Part shown: piece by piece, positions 1 to 11,700 of the stretch
How the letters are laid out: each line of letters begins with the position of its first letter
Position numbering within the stretch: position 1 is the stretch's first letter
NCBI GenBank assembly: GCA_036874045.1
Contig: CM072342.1
Span: 7,400,501 to 7,464,500, forward strand
Direction of reading: 5' to 3'
From: Cymodocea nodosa
Lineage: Eukaryota > Streptophyta > Magnoliopsida > Alismatales > Cymodoceaceae
Length of the DNA: 64,000 nt
Program-made: the position numbers and the translations under genes
The notes under the pieces: model-generated
Databases searched by the model: none
What the model saw: only the letters and a program-made list of their open reading frames with translations
What the model was told of the DNA's origin: nothing

Positions 1-1
1 A

Positions 2-397
2 TTTATAGAAATATTGCCTATACCTAATGATATAGCTGAACCACCATCTACAGAACATGATAAGATTCAATTAGGAGTGTGGTATAATGAATATGATGAT
101 CCTACACTATGTTTAGTAAGATGGTGGGATGAATTGATGAAATTTCAAATATGGATTATGAAAGACCTAAATGAATGGAAGTGGGAAGAGGAATTTATTG
201 AAATAAATGTAGCAACAGAAACAACTACATTATCTTGGAACAAAAGAGGATCCTTTTTTGCATTTCAATTCATTAATGGTAATACACTTGTATTTAGAAT
301 TGATAACATACTACAAGTTTACAAGTTAAAAAGGGAAGTAGATTGTATTAAAACAGAATTAAGAGCAAGAAGAATTGTGCCTAAAGGTTTTACTTGA
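2..397 (+). CDS. Partial ORF resembling an F-box-associated domain
   Basis: The frame is open from the left edge of the window to a TGA at 395-397, so the 5' part lies outside. The peptide carries a run like LCLVRWWDELMKFQIWIMKD, then a Trp-rich turn and a short beta-rich end (NTLVFRIDNILQVYKL). This pattern resembles the C-terminal interaction domain of plant F-box proteins, which bind substrates for SCF ubiquitin ligases. That reading is pattern recognition only. The stretch carries no internal stop, unlike most coding remnants here. Gypsy-type 3' noncoding DNA follows within about 500 bp, so it may be a gene end next to, or captured by, a retroelement. Alternatives are an unrelated retroelement 3' ORF or a pseudogene. 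Confidence 0.38.
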   Translation, partial: FIEILPIPNDIAEPPSTEHDKIQLGVWYNEYDDPTLCLVRWWDELMKFQIWIMKDLNEWKWEEEFIEINVATETTTLSWNKRGSFFAFQFINGNTLVFRIDNILQVYKLKREVDCIKTELRARRIVPKGFT

Positions 398-2257
398 ACT
401 GACATGTTTATTCCATCGTCACTACTTCTCAATCATGTTCCTAAACTATGATTTTGTACTTTTAATGTTGTGTGTATGCTGCATTTATTTTTAAGAAAAG
501 AAAAAAATAAACAAAATATCAATCCAGTTTGTTGGTATTTGTTCTGGGAAATCAACTAGCTTGCTTGTGAGCCACCAAAGGTATAGGAGTCTGGGTTCCA
601 CACAAGACACTGATTTAACAATTTATGTTTTGTTGTTAAGTTATTATTTTGTTATATATTCTGCTTTTATTTGTGAATGAAAAGTTTTTCAGAATCAAAA
701 GTCGAAAGATATTGAAGGAGATACAAAGAACAAGGTATGTAATTGATTACTTACCTTGAATTTGTATTCAAGCACAATTCATGAAGTTATTCATTAACTC
801 AACGAATTAAGTTCGTTGAATTAGGTGTTAAATCAACGGAACATTATTCATGCTTGCTAACATTTTCAGTATTTACTGTAAATCTTTTACATTGAGGACA
901 ATGCAAAATGTAGGTATGGGGGGAGGTAATTAGATTAAAATCTAAGTAATCTTGTTAATTAAAGGAATTAGGATTGTGTTGCAAATTTCTATGGAAACTA
1001 AAAATCTTTTATGAATTTACTGTAACTAGCCAAAATTTCCTATAACTATTCGATAATTAAAACTGTGAAATGTTTTTTTGAGAACTGTAACTACTTGAAT
1101 ACTATATTTAGAATCTTATATAAGATGCTACAAAATTTTACTATTAATACAAATTTGAATATAATATCTTATGTTGTTACTGAATTTTATGAATTTAACA
1201 ATTTCACGATTTTAAAAAGAAATTAGAATGCTTAACTGAAACTTTGGAAATGATTTGAAATTCTAAAATAGCTGAAATGTTGACTTTTGGATTAAATGAG
1301 ATGCATATGATTAAGGATACATTTAATTTGATTAATTAAACTTGTAGAATGATTTCCGTGTAAATCTTATTAAACTACAAAAAAAGTATGAGCTTATTGA
1401 TATGGATTCATATCGTCAGTAAATTATAGAAGCAAGATTATATGAGATTTGTACTTTATTGCATCTGTATTAATGAAATACATATATATACTATGTTGAA
1501 AAGAAAAAATAGAGAAAAAAAGAGAAAAACTTTGAGAGTTTATTAATTTGTTTGATCACAAGCCTTTTGTACTTGAATAGATAGGTATGTAAGGATTGTT
1601 GACCTGAAAAAGGACTCTTTAAATCTAGCAACCTAAGATCTTGATTAGATTTGGGATTGTTGATTGAAAGCTCGATACATGGGTATAGTAGAAAGCTCTT
1701 GTATGATTCAAGCTTTTCAAACTAACTTTTAAAGTAAAAATATGCATATACTATTCTGAAAAGATAAATGTGTTTTGTGAAGATACAGATATCTTTGAGT
1801 ATATTTTATGTTATTTATGATTATTGAAGTATGTATCTAGAATTAGACTTTTAAAGTTGTTTATTTGAGATACAATTCATTATTCTTCTTGTTTTAATCA
1901 TATTGAGTTGAATTGTGTTTTGATTTGTATGTAGCTGAAATTTATTTTGGAAATCATATTAGAAAATTCAGGATAATAGATGTTTGAAAAGAAAAAAATG
2001 ATAATATAATTACCACCTATATGATGCTAATATATTTTGTATGTACATTACATACATTTTAAATATATTTGCAGGTTGGAGAGGAGAAAACAATGTTAAA
2101 TTAGATTACTGAATTAATATAGAATATCTTTACATTAATCTAATCTATATATTCAGAAGATACAAAATGAAGAATTAGTTTTAGCACTTTAGAAAGACCA
2201 ACTTGCTAGATCTTAGTAGTTTGCTAAGGGACTAGTAAAAGTTAAGTATGGGGGAAG
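398..2257 (+). other. Noncoding DNA with retroelement purine tracts
   Basis: No gene is supported here. The DNA is very AT-rich. Two purine tracts stand out: a TATGGGGGGAGG run at 915-926, preceded by GAGGACAATGC, which is a phrase often seen before plant gypsy 3' ends, and TATGGGGGAAG at 2247-2257 directly before an LTR start. The interval is best read as the 3' untranslated part of a plus-strand Athila-type gypsy element whose coding part lies to the left or has been lost. Confidence 0.4.
2247..2257 (+). other. Polypurine tract before Athila-type LTR
   Basis: The purine run ends exactly where the LTR starts with TGTTTAGAATG. In LTR retrotransposons this tract primes plus-strand DNA synthesis, so the LTR that follows should be a 3' LTR of a plus-strand element. 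Confidence 0.5.
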
Positions 2258-3157
2258 TGTTTAGAATGAAAAAGTGCATAATATTAATGGTTAAATAATG
2301 GTTAATTACATAATATTTAGTTTATCATACAAGAATTAAGCCATTATGTTATAATTGCACTATTATATGTTTTAATGAAAGAATCTGCATAATTTTCGGG
2401 AATTAGCAGTAATTAAATACATTTTTGGACTATTAGTAAGTTACGGGCTTTGTAATTTTTAAGTATCCGAATTGTCTGTTATTTCAAAGAGTTACATTTT
2501 ATGTACTAGATAGTTATGTTTTGAACGCTTAAAGAATACTTTATTATTTCTTAGAGTACACGTGTTGTAACCTTAATACATGACTTAAGTGAATTTTCGA
2601 TAAATTAGATGCTAACTATCTGAAATACGTCTGAACATCGAATAATTAGGTTTGCAAGTATCCGAAATATCTTTTTATCATAAAACTTACTAAGGACATG
2701 TGTCGTGATCTAAAAACTTGATTTAAGTGTGGTTTTATAATATTAAGCATGATCTATTTTATTTGCATATATTTATATCATGTATAGATGCACAGTAACA
2801 ACTTGTTGAGTTAGTGTTCTTTTTGTTGAAAGATCAGGTGCCAACTCGTTGAGTTACAAGTTTAAAGGTGTAAAAAGATCACGTAAGAACTCGTTGAGTT
2901 AGCGAGTAAAAACTGTAAGTTGTATATTTGAACTCGTTAAGTTAGATTATGCACGTATTGAAATTAAATACTTTATTATGTCATGTGAACTGCACATGTT
3001 TAACTCATTAAGTTAGCATAACTATATGTGTTGAGTTACTTGAATATACACTAAGGTAACACATTGTGTTAGTGTTATAAGCTTATAAGTTATTTCTTTA
3101 TTGCATGTGTTTTATAGTTAAGTCAACAATGTAAGTCCATTGAGTTACACTAACTTA
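2258..3157 (+). repeat. 5' part of an Athila-type gypsy LTR (truncated)
   Basis: The segment begins TGTTTAGAATG and matches, in reverse, the right-hand 900 bp of the complete solo LTR at 38263-40477; it also matches the LTR at 35604-36590. It carries alternating half-sites AACTCGTTGAGTT and ACACGTG-type boxes between about 2560 and 3150. Homology stops near 3148-3160 in a few shared bases (taact), where minus-strand Sirevirus DNA begins. The rest of this LTR is missing. Confidence 0.7.
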
Positions 3158-5323
3158 ATTTGTAAGCCTAGAAAAATGATAGTTCACCCATCATACTCAT
3201 TTCAAATTGATTAGTCATGTCATTCAAAAAAGACTCAACTAATTTTTCATTTGTTACTCCAAATATAATGTCACCTACATAGATTTGAACTAGTAATATA
3301 TCATTTTCGACTTTCTTGATGAAGAAGAGGGTATGATCTGCCTTTCCCATAGAATACCATTTTTCTATAAGAAATTTAGATAACCTCTCATACCAAGACC
3401 AAGGAGCTTGTTTAAGGCCATATAGTTCCTTTTTAAGCTTGTAAGCATACTTGGGATGTTTTGAATCTTCAAAACCTAGAAGTTGTTTTACATAAACTTC
3501 TTCTTTTATATATTCATTTAAAAAAGCAATTTTAACATCCATTTGATATAATTTAAAATCCATGTAACAAGCATATACTAACAAATTTTGTATTGATTCT
3601 AGTCTAGCAATAGGAGAAAATGTTTCATCATAGTCAATTCCTTCCTCTTGCTTGTAACCTTGAGCAACTAACCTAGCTTTATTTTTAACTATATGTCCAT
3701 CCTAATCTACTTTATTTCTAAATACCCACTTTGTTCCTATTACGGACTAATTTTCAAGGGGTGGAATTAGATCTCATACCTTATTTCTTATAAATTGATT
3801 TAACTAATCTTGCATAGTTAAATACTAAAATTCATCTTTTAAGACATCTTTAATTTTCTTAGGTTCTAATAAAGGAACAAATGAATAAGCACCGTAAATG
3901 TTGACTATTGATGACCTAATCTTAACTCCTTGATTAGGATCGCCTATTATCTGATCAATAGGATGAGATGAAGCATAACGCCAATTTCTATGTTGTTCCA
4001 CATTTTCTATAGGCATGACATTATTTTCTTCAAAATCTTCATCATTCAAGTTTATATTTCTTAGTCTGTCAAATAATCTCTCAATTTCTCTGTCAACATC
4101 ATTTGATTCTTCTAGGAGGATTTCTGAATCAATATTTTCAACATGTTTAAAATCCAAATGAGAATTTCATGAAATTTCTCATGTAGGGTTTCCTCAATGG
4201 TTTTCGTTGATTTATTATATACTCTATATGCTTTACTTCTAATGGAATAACCAACAAAAATACCCTCATCTGATTTGGCTCTAAATTTATCTCTACATTC
4301 CTTAGTGTTTAAAATAAAGCACTTACACCTAAAGGATTTTAAATAACTAATTTTGGGAACCCTATTATAACATATCTCATAAGGAGTTTTATCCAAAATA
4401 GGTCTTAAATGTACCTTATTTATAACATAACATGCTATATGAACTACTTCTGCTTAGAGAAATAAGGGTGACTTATTTTCATTTAACATGGTTCTAGACA
4501 TTTCCTGAAGTGATTTGTTTTTACATTCTACTATCCCATTTTGTGAAGGAGCTATTGGAAATGAGTACCTATGATCTATGCCTAATTCTTCACAAAAGGT
4601 GTCCATTTGATCATTATCAAATTCTGTACCATGATCACTTCTAAGTTTTTGAATTTTAACATTTTGCTCATTTTGAACTTTATTACAGAACACTTTAAAT
4701 ATTTCAAAAACTTTTGTTTTATTAGCTAGAAAATAAACCCAAGTAAACCTAGAATAATCATCAACTAGTACAAAAGCATAATGTTTACCTCCTAGACTTG
4801 TTATCCTAGTAGGTCCAAATAAATCCATATGCACTAGTTCTAATACTCTTTTGCTTGTTATTTCATTTAACATTCTAAAGGATGTTTTATGTAGTTTACC
4901 TAATTGACATGCGTTACACATAAACTCTTTCGAGTAGTTAATACTAGGTAAACCTCTAACTAGATTCTTTTTATACAGCTTTTGTAATAACCTTAGGTTT
5001 GAGTGACCTAGCCTTCTATGCCATAAAATAACTTCATTCGATTTTGCAATTAAGCAAGTAATGTCTTTAATAATACTAGAAGGCAAATTTAGAATACAAA
5101 TGGATACTTTCTTGTATGTAGTAAACAAAATTTTGTTTGTATGTATGTCTATAATTTTATAAGAATCTTTTTCAAAAATCACTTTGTAAAATTTCATTAA
5201 GATAGGAACAATTAGTAAATTAAAACCTAAGTTTTCTATTAATAATACATAACCTTTTAGTTACTCGAACCTTGCTAGACCTAAGGATTTTTGTTTTACT
5301 TTTATTTCCAAAGGTAACTTGTT
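3158..5323 (-). pseudogene. Sirevirus-type copia pol fragment (integrase to RT), copy 1
   Basis: On the minus strand, reading from about 5320 to 3168, the translation gives a Sirevirus/Maximus-like Ty1/copia polyprotein. It has the end of the protease region, the HHCC integrase zinc site (LWHRRLGHSN then CNACQLGK), the integrase core (VDDYSRFTWVYF, ending near 4560), the C-terminal integrase region, and the first part of reverse transcriptase ([38 protein letters not shown] near 3270). The aspartates of the YVDD box are changed. RNase H and the 3' LTR are absent, and several stops and frameshifts break the frame. It is the uninterrupted counterpart of copy 2 (8765-12800): the site holding the solo LTR there is intact here near 3870. 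Confidence 0.85.
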
Positions 5324-5868
5324 TGTTCTTTGTCTTTGTTACTTTTGTAAGTAATCGTATATCTCCAATTGTATTATTGTGAAAAGTTAAATCAGAAACT
5401 TGTTTGATTTGTTTTTATGCTTATATTAGAAGTAAACAAACAACTTTTCACACAAATTAGATATTAAGTCCAATTTGTATTTTTTTAACTGCAAATGCAC
5501 AGTGTATATTGTATTTGTGTACAAGTACAGGTCAATCTCATAAAGATTGAGTAAGAATTGTGTACAATTCTGATTTTTATATTGGAGTTTATATATGTTT
5601 AGTTGAGCACTCCGTTGAGTTACAATTAACTCAATGGACTTAGTTCGTGGAGTTATGGTTAACTCAACGGACTAATCTTGTGGACTTAAGTTAACTCCAC
5701 GAGCCTACCTTTCCAATTAAATACTGCTATTTACAAAGGAATTCGACTAACCATTGGGCGGTTCCATAGAATGTAAATAACATCAATTAAGTTTTGTAAT
5801 GTTAGTTAATTTGAGATTTGTCATTAAACAACACTAATATTCAGTTATTTCAAATAGTAACCATTAAT
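5324..5868 (-). repeat. 3' end of an Athila-type LTR
   Basis: This block matches 38263-38760, the terminal 500 bp of the complete solo LTR, in the same orientation. Shared landmarks are AAGTAAACAAACAAC, the tract GCAAATGCACAGTGTATATT, the AGGTCAATC phrase, and the repeated AACTCAACGGACT boxes. It is therefore the end of a minus-strand LTR, opposite to the LTR fragment at 2258. Homology ends near 5868. Confidence 0.65.
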
Positions 5869-6817
5869 CAAAATTTTCTATATGTTCTCTTTCTGTAGGA
5901 AAAGAATGTTGGCTTGCAGCATGATGTGAAAAACTGTCCATTGTATTAAAAGAAGCATTATGCAATAATGTAACACAATACCTTAGAGTGTATGCTTGTA
6001 ATCTAATATTTGTCACATCTACTGGGATTCCTGAAACAAAATCCTGTCCAGCTTGTGTAATGGAACATAGTTTTCCATTTTTCAATGATTCTTCTCTTTG
6101 CTGTAATATGCCTTGTACACTTGCAGCCAGTCCAAATATTCTAATGTCTTCTTCTTTTTTCGACTATATGTCTATAGTGTTTCTGGTTATTCAGGAGGTT
6201 CTAAAGTTTTCTTAATTTCTCTTGTTAAAGGCACCTGTGGTCTTGATGGTCCTTCACCATGATGCCTAGGTTGCAATAATGGAATATACAGTTTTAAGCT
6301 TTCAACCTCTGCCATTTTTAGTTGATAAACTTTTTGTCCTTTACTAAAGGTCTATTTTCCAAATGGCAGTTTTATATTCATCAATAAATTGTTGAATGTC
6401 ATCTAAAATAGATGGGGGAAAATAATGTTGGGAATACAAAGATTCTAATTCTCTATTGGCATTTTCTATTATTGGTCCTCATTTCTTTCCAAAATAAGTA
6501 ATAGACTGTATCGATTGTTTAGGTACTTGTCTAGAACTTGTAACAACCTCAGGGTTAGGTTGTAAAGTTCGTTTCCACATTTGTAACGTGAAAAGTTCGA
6601 TCTATTTTAGTCTAAACTATGTTTCAACATAATTTTGAATAAATTTCCAATAGAAATTTTTCTCATCTTCAATAGCTTTTCTAATTTCATGTAGTACTTC
6701 ATTAGAAAAAGTATACCTTGAGTAAATGTCATTGATCTCATTTTCTATCTTCTGAAGTTCCATCTCTCTTTTTTGCACTTTTGTCATTCTACCACATCCT
6801 CATCTACGTCTTGACAT
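5864..6817 (-). pseudogene. Degraded ORF of unknown function, downstream of Sirevirus copy 2 pol
   Basis: Reading on the minus strand from an ATG at 6817, the frame gives a basic Arg-rich start, then a charged, probably coiled-coil stretch (REMELQKIENEINDIYSRY), and continues with interruptions to a stop at 5864-5866. The last 73 residues are uninterrupted. The total span is about 310 codons. It lies downstream of the RNase H end of Sirevirus copy 2, on the same strand, beyond a purine tract at 7528-7540. In copy 3 a second ORF has the same placement. That suggests a second, envelope-position ORF of the element, but no sequence family is recognised and a captured host gene is possible. Confidence 0.4.
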
Positions 6818-6869
6818 TGTTGATTAATCTTCGTTGTTCACTATAGAACTTAGTGGAAGTAAAGATTGT

Positions 6870-7527
6870 GAAACTAGGGTTTTACCAAGGTAGAAACATG
6901 AAAGGTTGTTAGTAAAATATTTATAACTTTTTGAGTTTATAAACGGATTCAATCATTGAAATCATAAATATAAGATCCGTTATTGATAAATAACTCGAAT
7001 GCTTACAATAACTGTACAAGTTTTACAACTAACAAAAGTAGAAGACTTAGTGTAACTGTTTGTGTAAAGAAAATAACTACTAGCTAAGTAAAAATTGAGA
7101 AAACTCGAAGACTTATGTTAACTATTCAAGTTTTATGAGTAGTAAAGTACATAACTATACGACAAACTAGAATAGTTATTGTCATATTTTAAGTCTTTCA
7201 TAAAAATATAATAATACTAAGTTAACTGTTCGAGTTTCTCAGATGGATATGCGAAAAAGTCGAAGACTTAAGCATAACTGTTCGAGTTTCTTAAAAGGAT
7301 AAAATATAAGAATTTAAAACAGAAACTTAGAGAGAAATCTACCTATTTGAGTTTGTAGAAGAGTAAAAACGTAACAATATGAAAAACTCGGAGGGTTTCA
7401 TAAAATAGTTGAAATCAAGTGAAATACATAACTGTACGTTAAATTAACTAAATGAGTTTAACTTTTTATTAGTATAAGTTCCAGAATATTTGCATTTGAT
7501 TAAATGTACCATTGGTTATCATTGTTC
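6870..7527 (-). other. AT-rich noncoding DNA with LTR-like repeated boxes
   Basis: No ORF is supported. The stretch repeats boxes such as AACTCGAAGACTTA and AACTGTTCGAGTTT at irregular spacing. The same vocabulary fills 10600-10870 inside the solo LTR of the neighbouring element and 43980-44350 in another LTR. It may be the noncoding leader of the downstream ORF or an eroded LTR. Confidence 0.35.
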
Positions 7528-7540
7528 GCTCCCCCTACAT
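7528..7540 (-). other. Internal purine tract of Sirevirus copy 2
   Basis: On the minus strand this reads ATGTAGGGGGAGC. A near-identical tract (TGTAGGGGGAGA) lies at 17955-17965 in Sirevirus copy 3, in the same place relative to RNase H upstream and a second ORF downstream. Sireviruses often carry several such tracts in the 3' region. Confidence 0.45.
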
Positions 7541-7569
7541 AAATGTAGTTTAGAGAATCTATGACGTAC

Positions 7570-7834
7570 TTAATATTAGGTTGCCAAGCCTTAATAGATT
7601 TGTCATTAAAGTTCAAGATTAGCTGACTTAAGTTGGTTGCTAAGCCTTAAATAGATTTGTCATTTAAGTTCAAAATCTAGCGTTCTTAATATTAGGTTAC
7701 CAAGTCCTAATAGATTTGTCATTATAGTCTAAGATTAGCTCACTTAAATTGGTTACTAAGCCTTAAATAAATTTGTCATTTAAGTTCAAAATCTAGCATA
7801 CTTAAACTAGGTTGCCAAGCCCTAATAGATTTGA
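7570..7834. repeat. 58-bp tandem repeat, alternating A/B units
   Basis: Units start at 7570, 7628, 7686, 7744 and 7802, an exact 58-bp period over 4.5 units. Each carries GGTTNCCAAGCC or GGTTNCTAAGCC, then TAGATTTGTCATT and an AAGTTCAA block. Units 1, 3 and 5 resemble each other more than units 2 and 4, giving a 116-bp higher-order period. It sits in the noncoding region after Sirevirus copy 2 RNase H. Confidence 0.85.
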
Positions 7835-8764
7835 GTCTCTCTATAATTTTTTTTTTAAAATTTAAATACATAAATAAATAGTAGATTTAACAATTTAGAC
7901 ATTCTGACTTTTATTTTATTCAGTTTATAAAAGAAAATTCATAGAGATATACCTTTAGGTAACTTAAAAGAATTCAATAATGAGTATACAAACTTAAGAA
8001 AATAAATGCATTACATTATGTGTAAAGAATAGATAATAACAAAGAAAAATAACAAAGATTATATGCATAGATTATGGCAGAATTGTTATAACAATTGTAA
8101 AATAAATTAAGCTTGAGTACATTGGCCCCCCCCCTTTTTTTTTTTTTATGTATTACCTTCCATAATATTATCTTTTTATGTGATCACAATCTCTTGCTTA
8201 GGGGAAAGATAACCAGTTACTCAATGATAAGTGAGAACAGGTAACCTTTTTTTTATATATTAAATAGAATCTGAATTACTTGTAAAATGAGTTTTCAGTC
8301 AGCACATCCTAAACTAGTTGATTCAAGTGACTAGGGTTTAAGATCCCCAACAGACTTAATTACTCAAGCAATTGCAGACAAACAAGAAAACAAGATAGTA
8401 AATTAAATAAAAGGCAACTGCAAGACTTAATTTTTTTAACAATATGTTAATAACTTTCCTTTAATAAACAGTACATATTTTATATGTATTTTTCAATTAA
8501 AATCTCTATAATAGCGTAAACATAAGTAACAAAAATACAGCTGGTACTTATATTGAATCAAATTAACTTTCCTTAAGTAACATTTTCTAAATTTTTCTTA
8601 AATCAATTGATTTCAATAAAAATCAGAATTTCATAAATTCTTAACTACTAGTAAATAGTAATTCTAAAATAGATATTTTGAGTTTTTTTTTTTTTAAATA
8701 AAGAAATTTAAATTCTAAAGCTACTTTGTAACAAACCAAAATATTATGTAATAAACAGGACAAA
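7835..8764. other. AT-rich noncoding 3' region of Sirevirus copy 2
   Basis: No gene is supported. It contains a homopolymer junction of nine C and thirteen T at 8126-8147 and several poly-T runs. On the minus strand it follows the RNase H stop at 8765. Confidence 0.5.
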
Positions 8765-11700
8765 TTAAACATTAGATAACCTACAGATACCAAGTTCTAA
8801 TCATAATTTTGAAAATGTATTCTCATCTAAAGGTTTTGCAAATAGATCTGCTAATTGTTCTATGGTAGGAACAAAATTTAATATTATTTTTCCTTTTATA
8901 ACATTATCCCTTAGAAAATGATGTCAAACTTCTATATGTTTAGCTCGTGAATGTAAGACAGGAGTTTTAGATAAACTTATTATAGAACTACTATCACAGA
9001 AAATCTTAGTTGGTTCACAGGCTAAATTAAAATCTTTTAAAGTTTGTTTGATCCACAGGATTTGAGCACAGCAAAGTGCAGCAGTTATATATTCAGCTTT
9101 AGTTGTAGATAATGCTACACAATTTTGCTTTTGCTAAACCAAGACACTAAAGAATTTCCTAATAATTGACAAGTGTCATTAGTGTTTTTTCTTTCAGACT
9201 TACATCTTGTGAAATCAGCATCACTATAACTTATTCAATTTAGAGAACTATGTTTAAAGTAAAACAATCCAAAATTGATGGTTCCTAATAGATATTTAAA
9301 AATTCATTTAACAACAAATAAGTGTGATTCTTTAGGATTAGATTGATATCTAGCACAAGTACACACACTAAACATAATATCTGGTCGGCTAGCTGTTAAA
9401 TAAAGTAATGAACCAATCATACTTCTATATTGTTTTATATCTATAGTTTTTCCAGAGTCATCTTTATCCAACTTAATGATAGTACTCATCGGTGTATTCT
9501 TTATTTTGGTGTTGTCTAACCTAAACCTCTTTAATAAATCTTGAGTATACTTTTCTTGTGAAATAAAAGTACCTTGATTTAACTACTTAATTTGTAAGCT
9601 TAGGAAAAATGATAGTTCACTCATCATACTCATTTCAAATTGATTAGTCATGTCTTTCGAAAAAGACTCAACCAATTTATCATTTGTTGCTCCAAATATG
9701 ATGTCATCTGTATAGATTTGAACTATCATTATATCTTTTTCGACCTTCTTGATAAAAAGAGTGTGATCTACCTTTTCCATAGAGTACCCTTTTTTCATAA
9801 GAAATTTAGATAATCTCTCATAACAAGACCTAGAAGCTTGTTTAAGGCCATATAGTGCCTTTTTAAGCTTGTAAACATACTTGGGATGTTTTGAATCTTC
9901 AAAACCTAAATGTTGTTTTACATAAACTTCTTCTTTTATATATCCATTTAAAAAAGTAGTCTTAACATCCATTTGGTATAATTTGAAATCCATGTAACAA
10001 GCATATGCTAACAAAATTCGTATTGATTATAGTCTAGTAACAGGAGAAAATGTTTCATCATAGTCAATTTCTTCCTCTTGCTTGTAACATTGAGCAACTA
10101 ACCTAGCTTTATTTTTAACTATATGTCCATCTTGATCTACTTTGTTTCTAAATACCCACCTTGTTCCTATTACAGACTGCTTTTTAGGTGGTGGAATTAG
10201 ATCCCATACCTCATTTCTTATAAATTGATTTAGCTCATCTTGCATAGCTAAATACCAAAATTCATCTTCAAAGGCATCTTCAATTTTCTTAGGTTCTAGT
10301 AAGGAAACAAATTGTTAGGTATTTAATTTTGATGATATATGTTTTATTAACGTATTTAAATAAGTCTACATAATCTTCTCTAAATATAATAGTTAACAGA
10401 TTATCAGAAAATTTCATTTTTATGTCGGATAAGTTAAAGATTTCCGAAGAGTTAGATTTGCAATAGTTAAACTTTCGGATAGTTAACGTTTAGTTTTTGT
10501 CGAATACCTTATGTTAAAAACTTGTATAGTTAAGTTATCTACACGTGTGTTTTAATGTTTTAAGTTGTCACGTGTTTTCCATGTGCATTCGGTAATGAAA
10601 AATCAAATAGTTAGATAACTGTTCGAGTTTTTATACACATGGATAGATAAATATTCGAGTTTTATAAAAGGACTAACGAACAGAAAAGTTTCTTTGTTTA
10701 GTCACGTGTTTTGCAGGTGCAAAAAACTCAAAGAGTTAAAGGATAAGTGTTCGAGTTTTTACAAGACTTAAATGATAAATGTTCAACTAAATCGAAGACT
10801 TAGAAGATATTCTACAAGACTCTAGGAAGATAAAGTTTCGATGTATCTATGAGTGGAGATCGTGGAAACTCAAAATGTTAGTGAAGAAAGTGGAAATTTA
10901 AATAGAAAGTAATTTGGATTAAAGAGAAAATTAGTACGTGGATTATGGATTATGGATTGTGGATCAAGTGGATGAACATGCTGAACGTGAAAGACAACAG
11001 AGTTCGACTACTAATAGAGAGTACGAGCTACATTATAATAGAGGATCCCAATCTCAAAAACCAAGTCTAAATATTCAATCTAGATCCCTAACTGAAAAGT
11101 TAAGTTTGAATATTCATATTCTGAAAAGTTCTCCAACATCAGAAGAAGTTTCAAATTCCAAGCAATTTTAGAAAAGGAGCTGCAAACGCAAGAAGTCTAG
11201 AAATTCGACAACTAGAGAATAAGAGATACAGAAGCTGAGCAAAGAGAAATAAAAGAGTTGTGTGCATAAAGATCAGGTTTTATACAATTCAAAATTAGTT
11301 TTGAAAAAGAGCTTTATTTTCCTATTTGAATTGTATATCAAAAATTACTATATCAAAATTGTCAAGAAGGGAATTAAGCTGAAAAGATATTGTAAATTCT
11401 ATCTTGAAATAAAAGAATAGAATTTCATTTACGAGTGTTTTGTGCTCTTGTTTTATCCGCTAGTTTAATTACTAAAGACACAATTCACCCCTCCTCTTGT
11501 GATGCAGACGATTCTACACAAATGAATAAGCACCATAAATGTTGACTACTAATGACCTAGTCCTAACTCCTTGATTAGGATCGCCTATTATCTGATCAAT
11601 AGGATGAGATGAAGTATAATACCAATTTCTATGTTGTTCCACATTTTCTATAGGTATGACATTATTTTCTTCTAAATCTTCATCATTTAAGTTTATATTT

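Noticed and set aside
5988..6215. 75-codon plus-strand ORF
   Set aside because: It is antisense to the unidentified minus-strand ORF and has no domain.
7570..7834. CRISPR-like array
   Set aside because: The units are contiguous 58-bp repeats with no unique spacers, in plant DNA.
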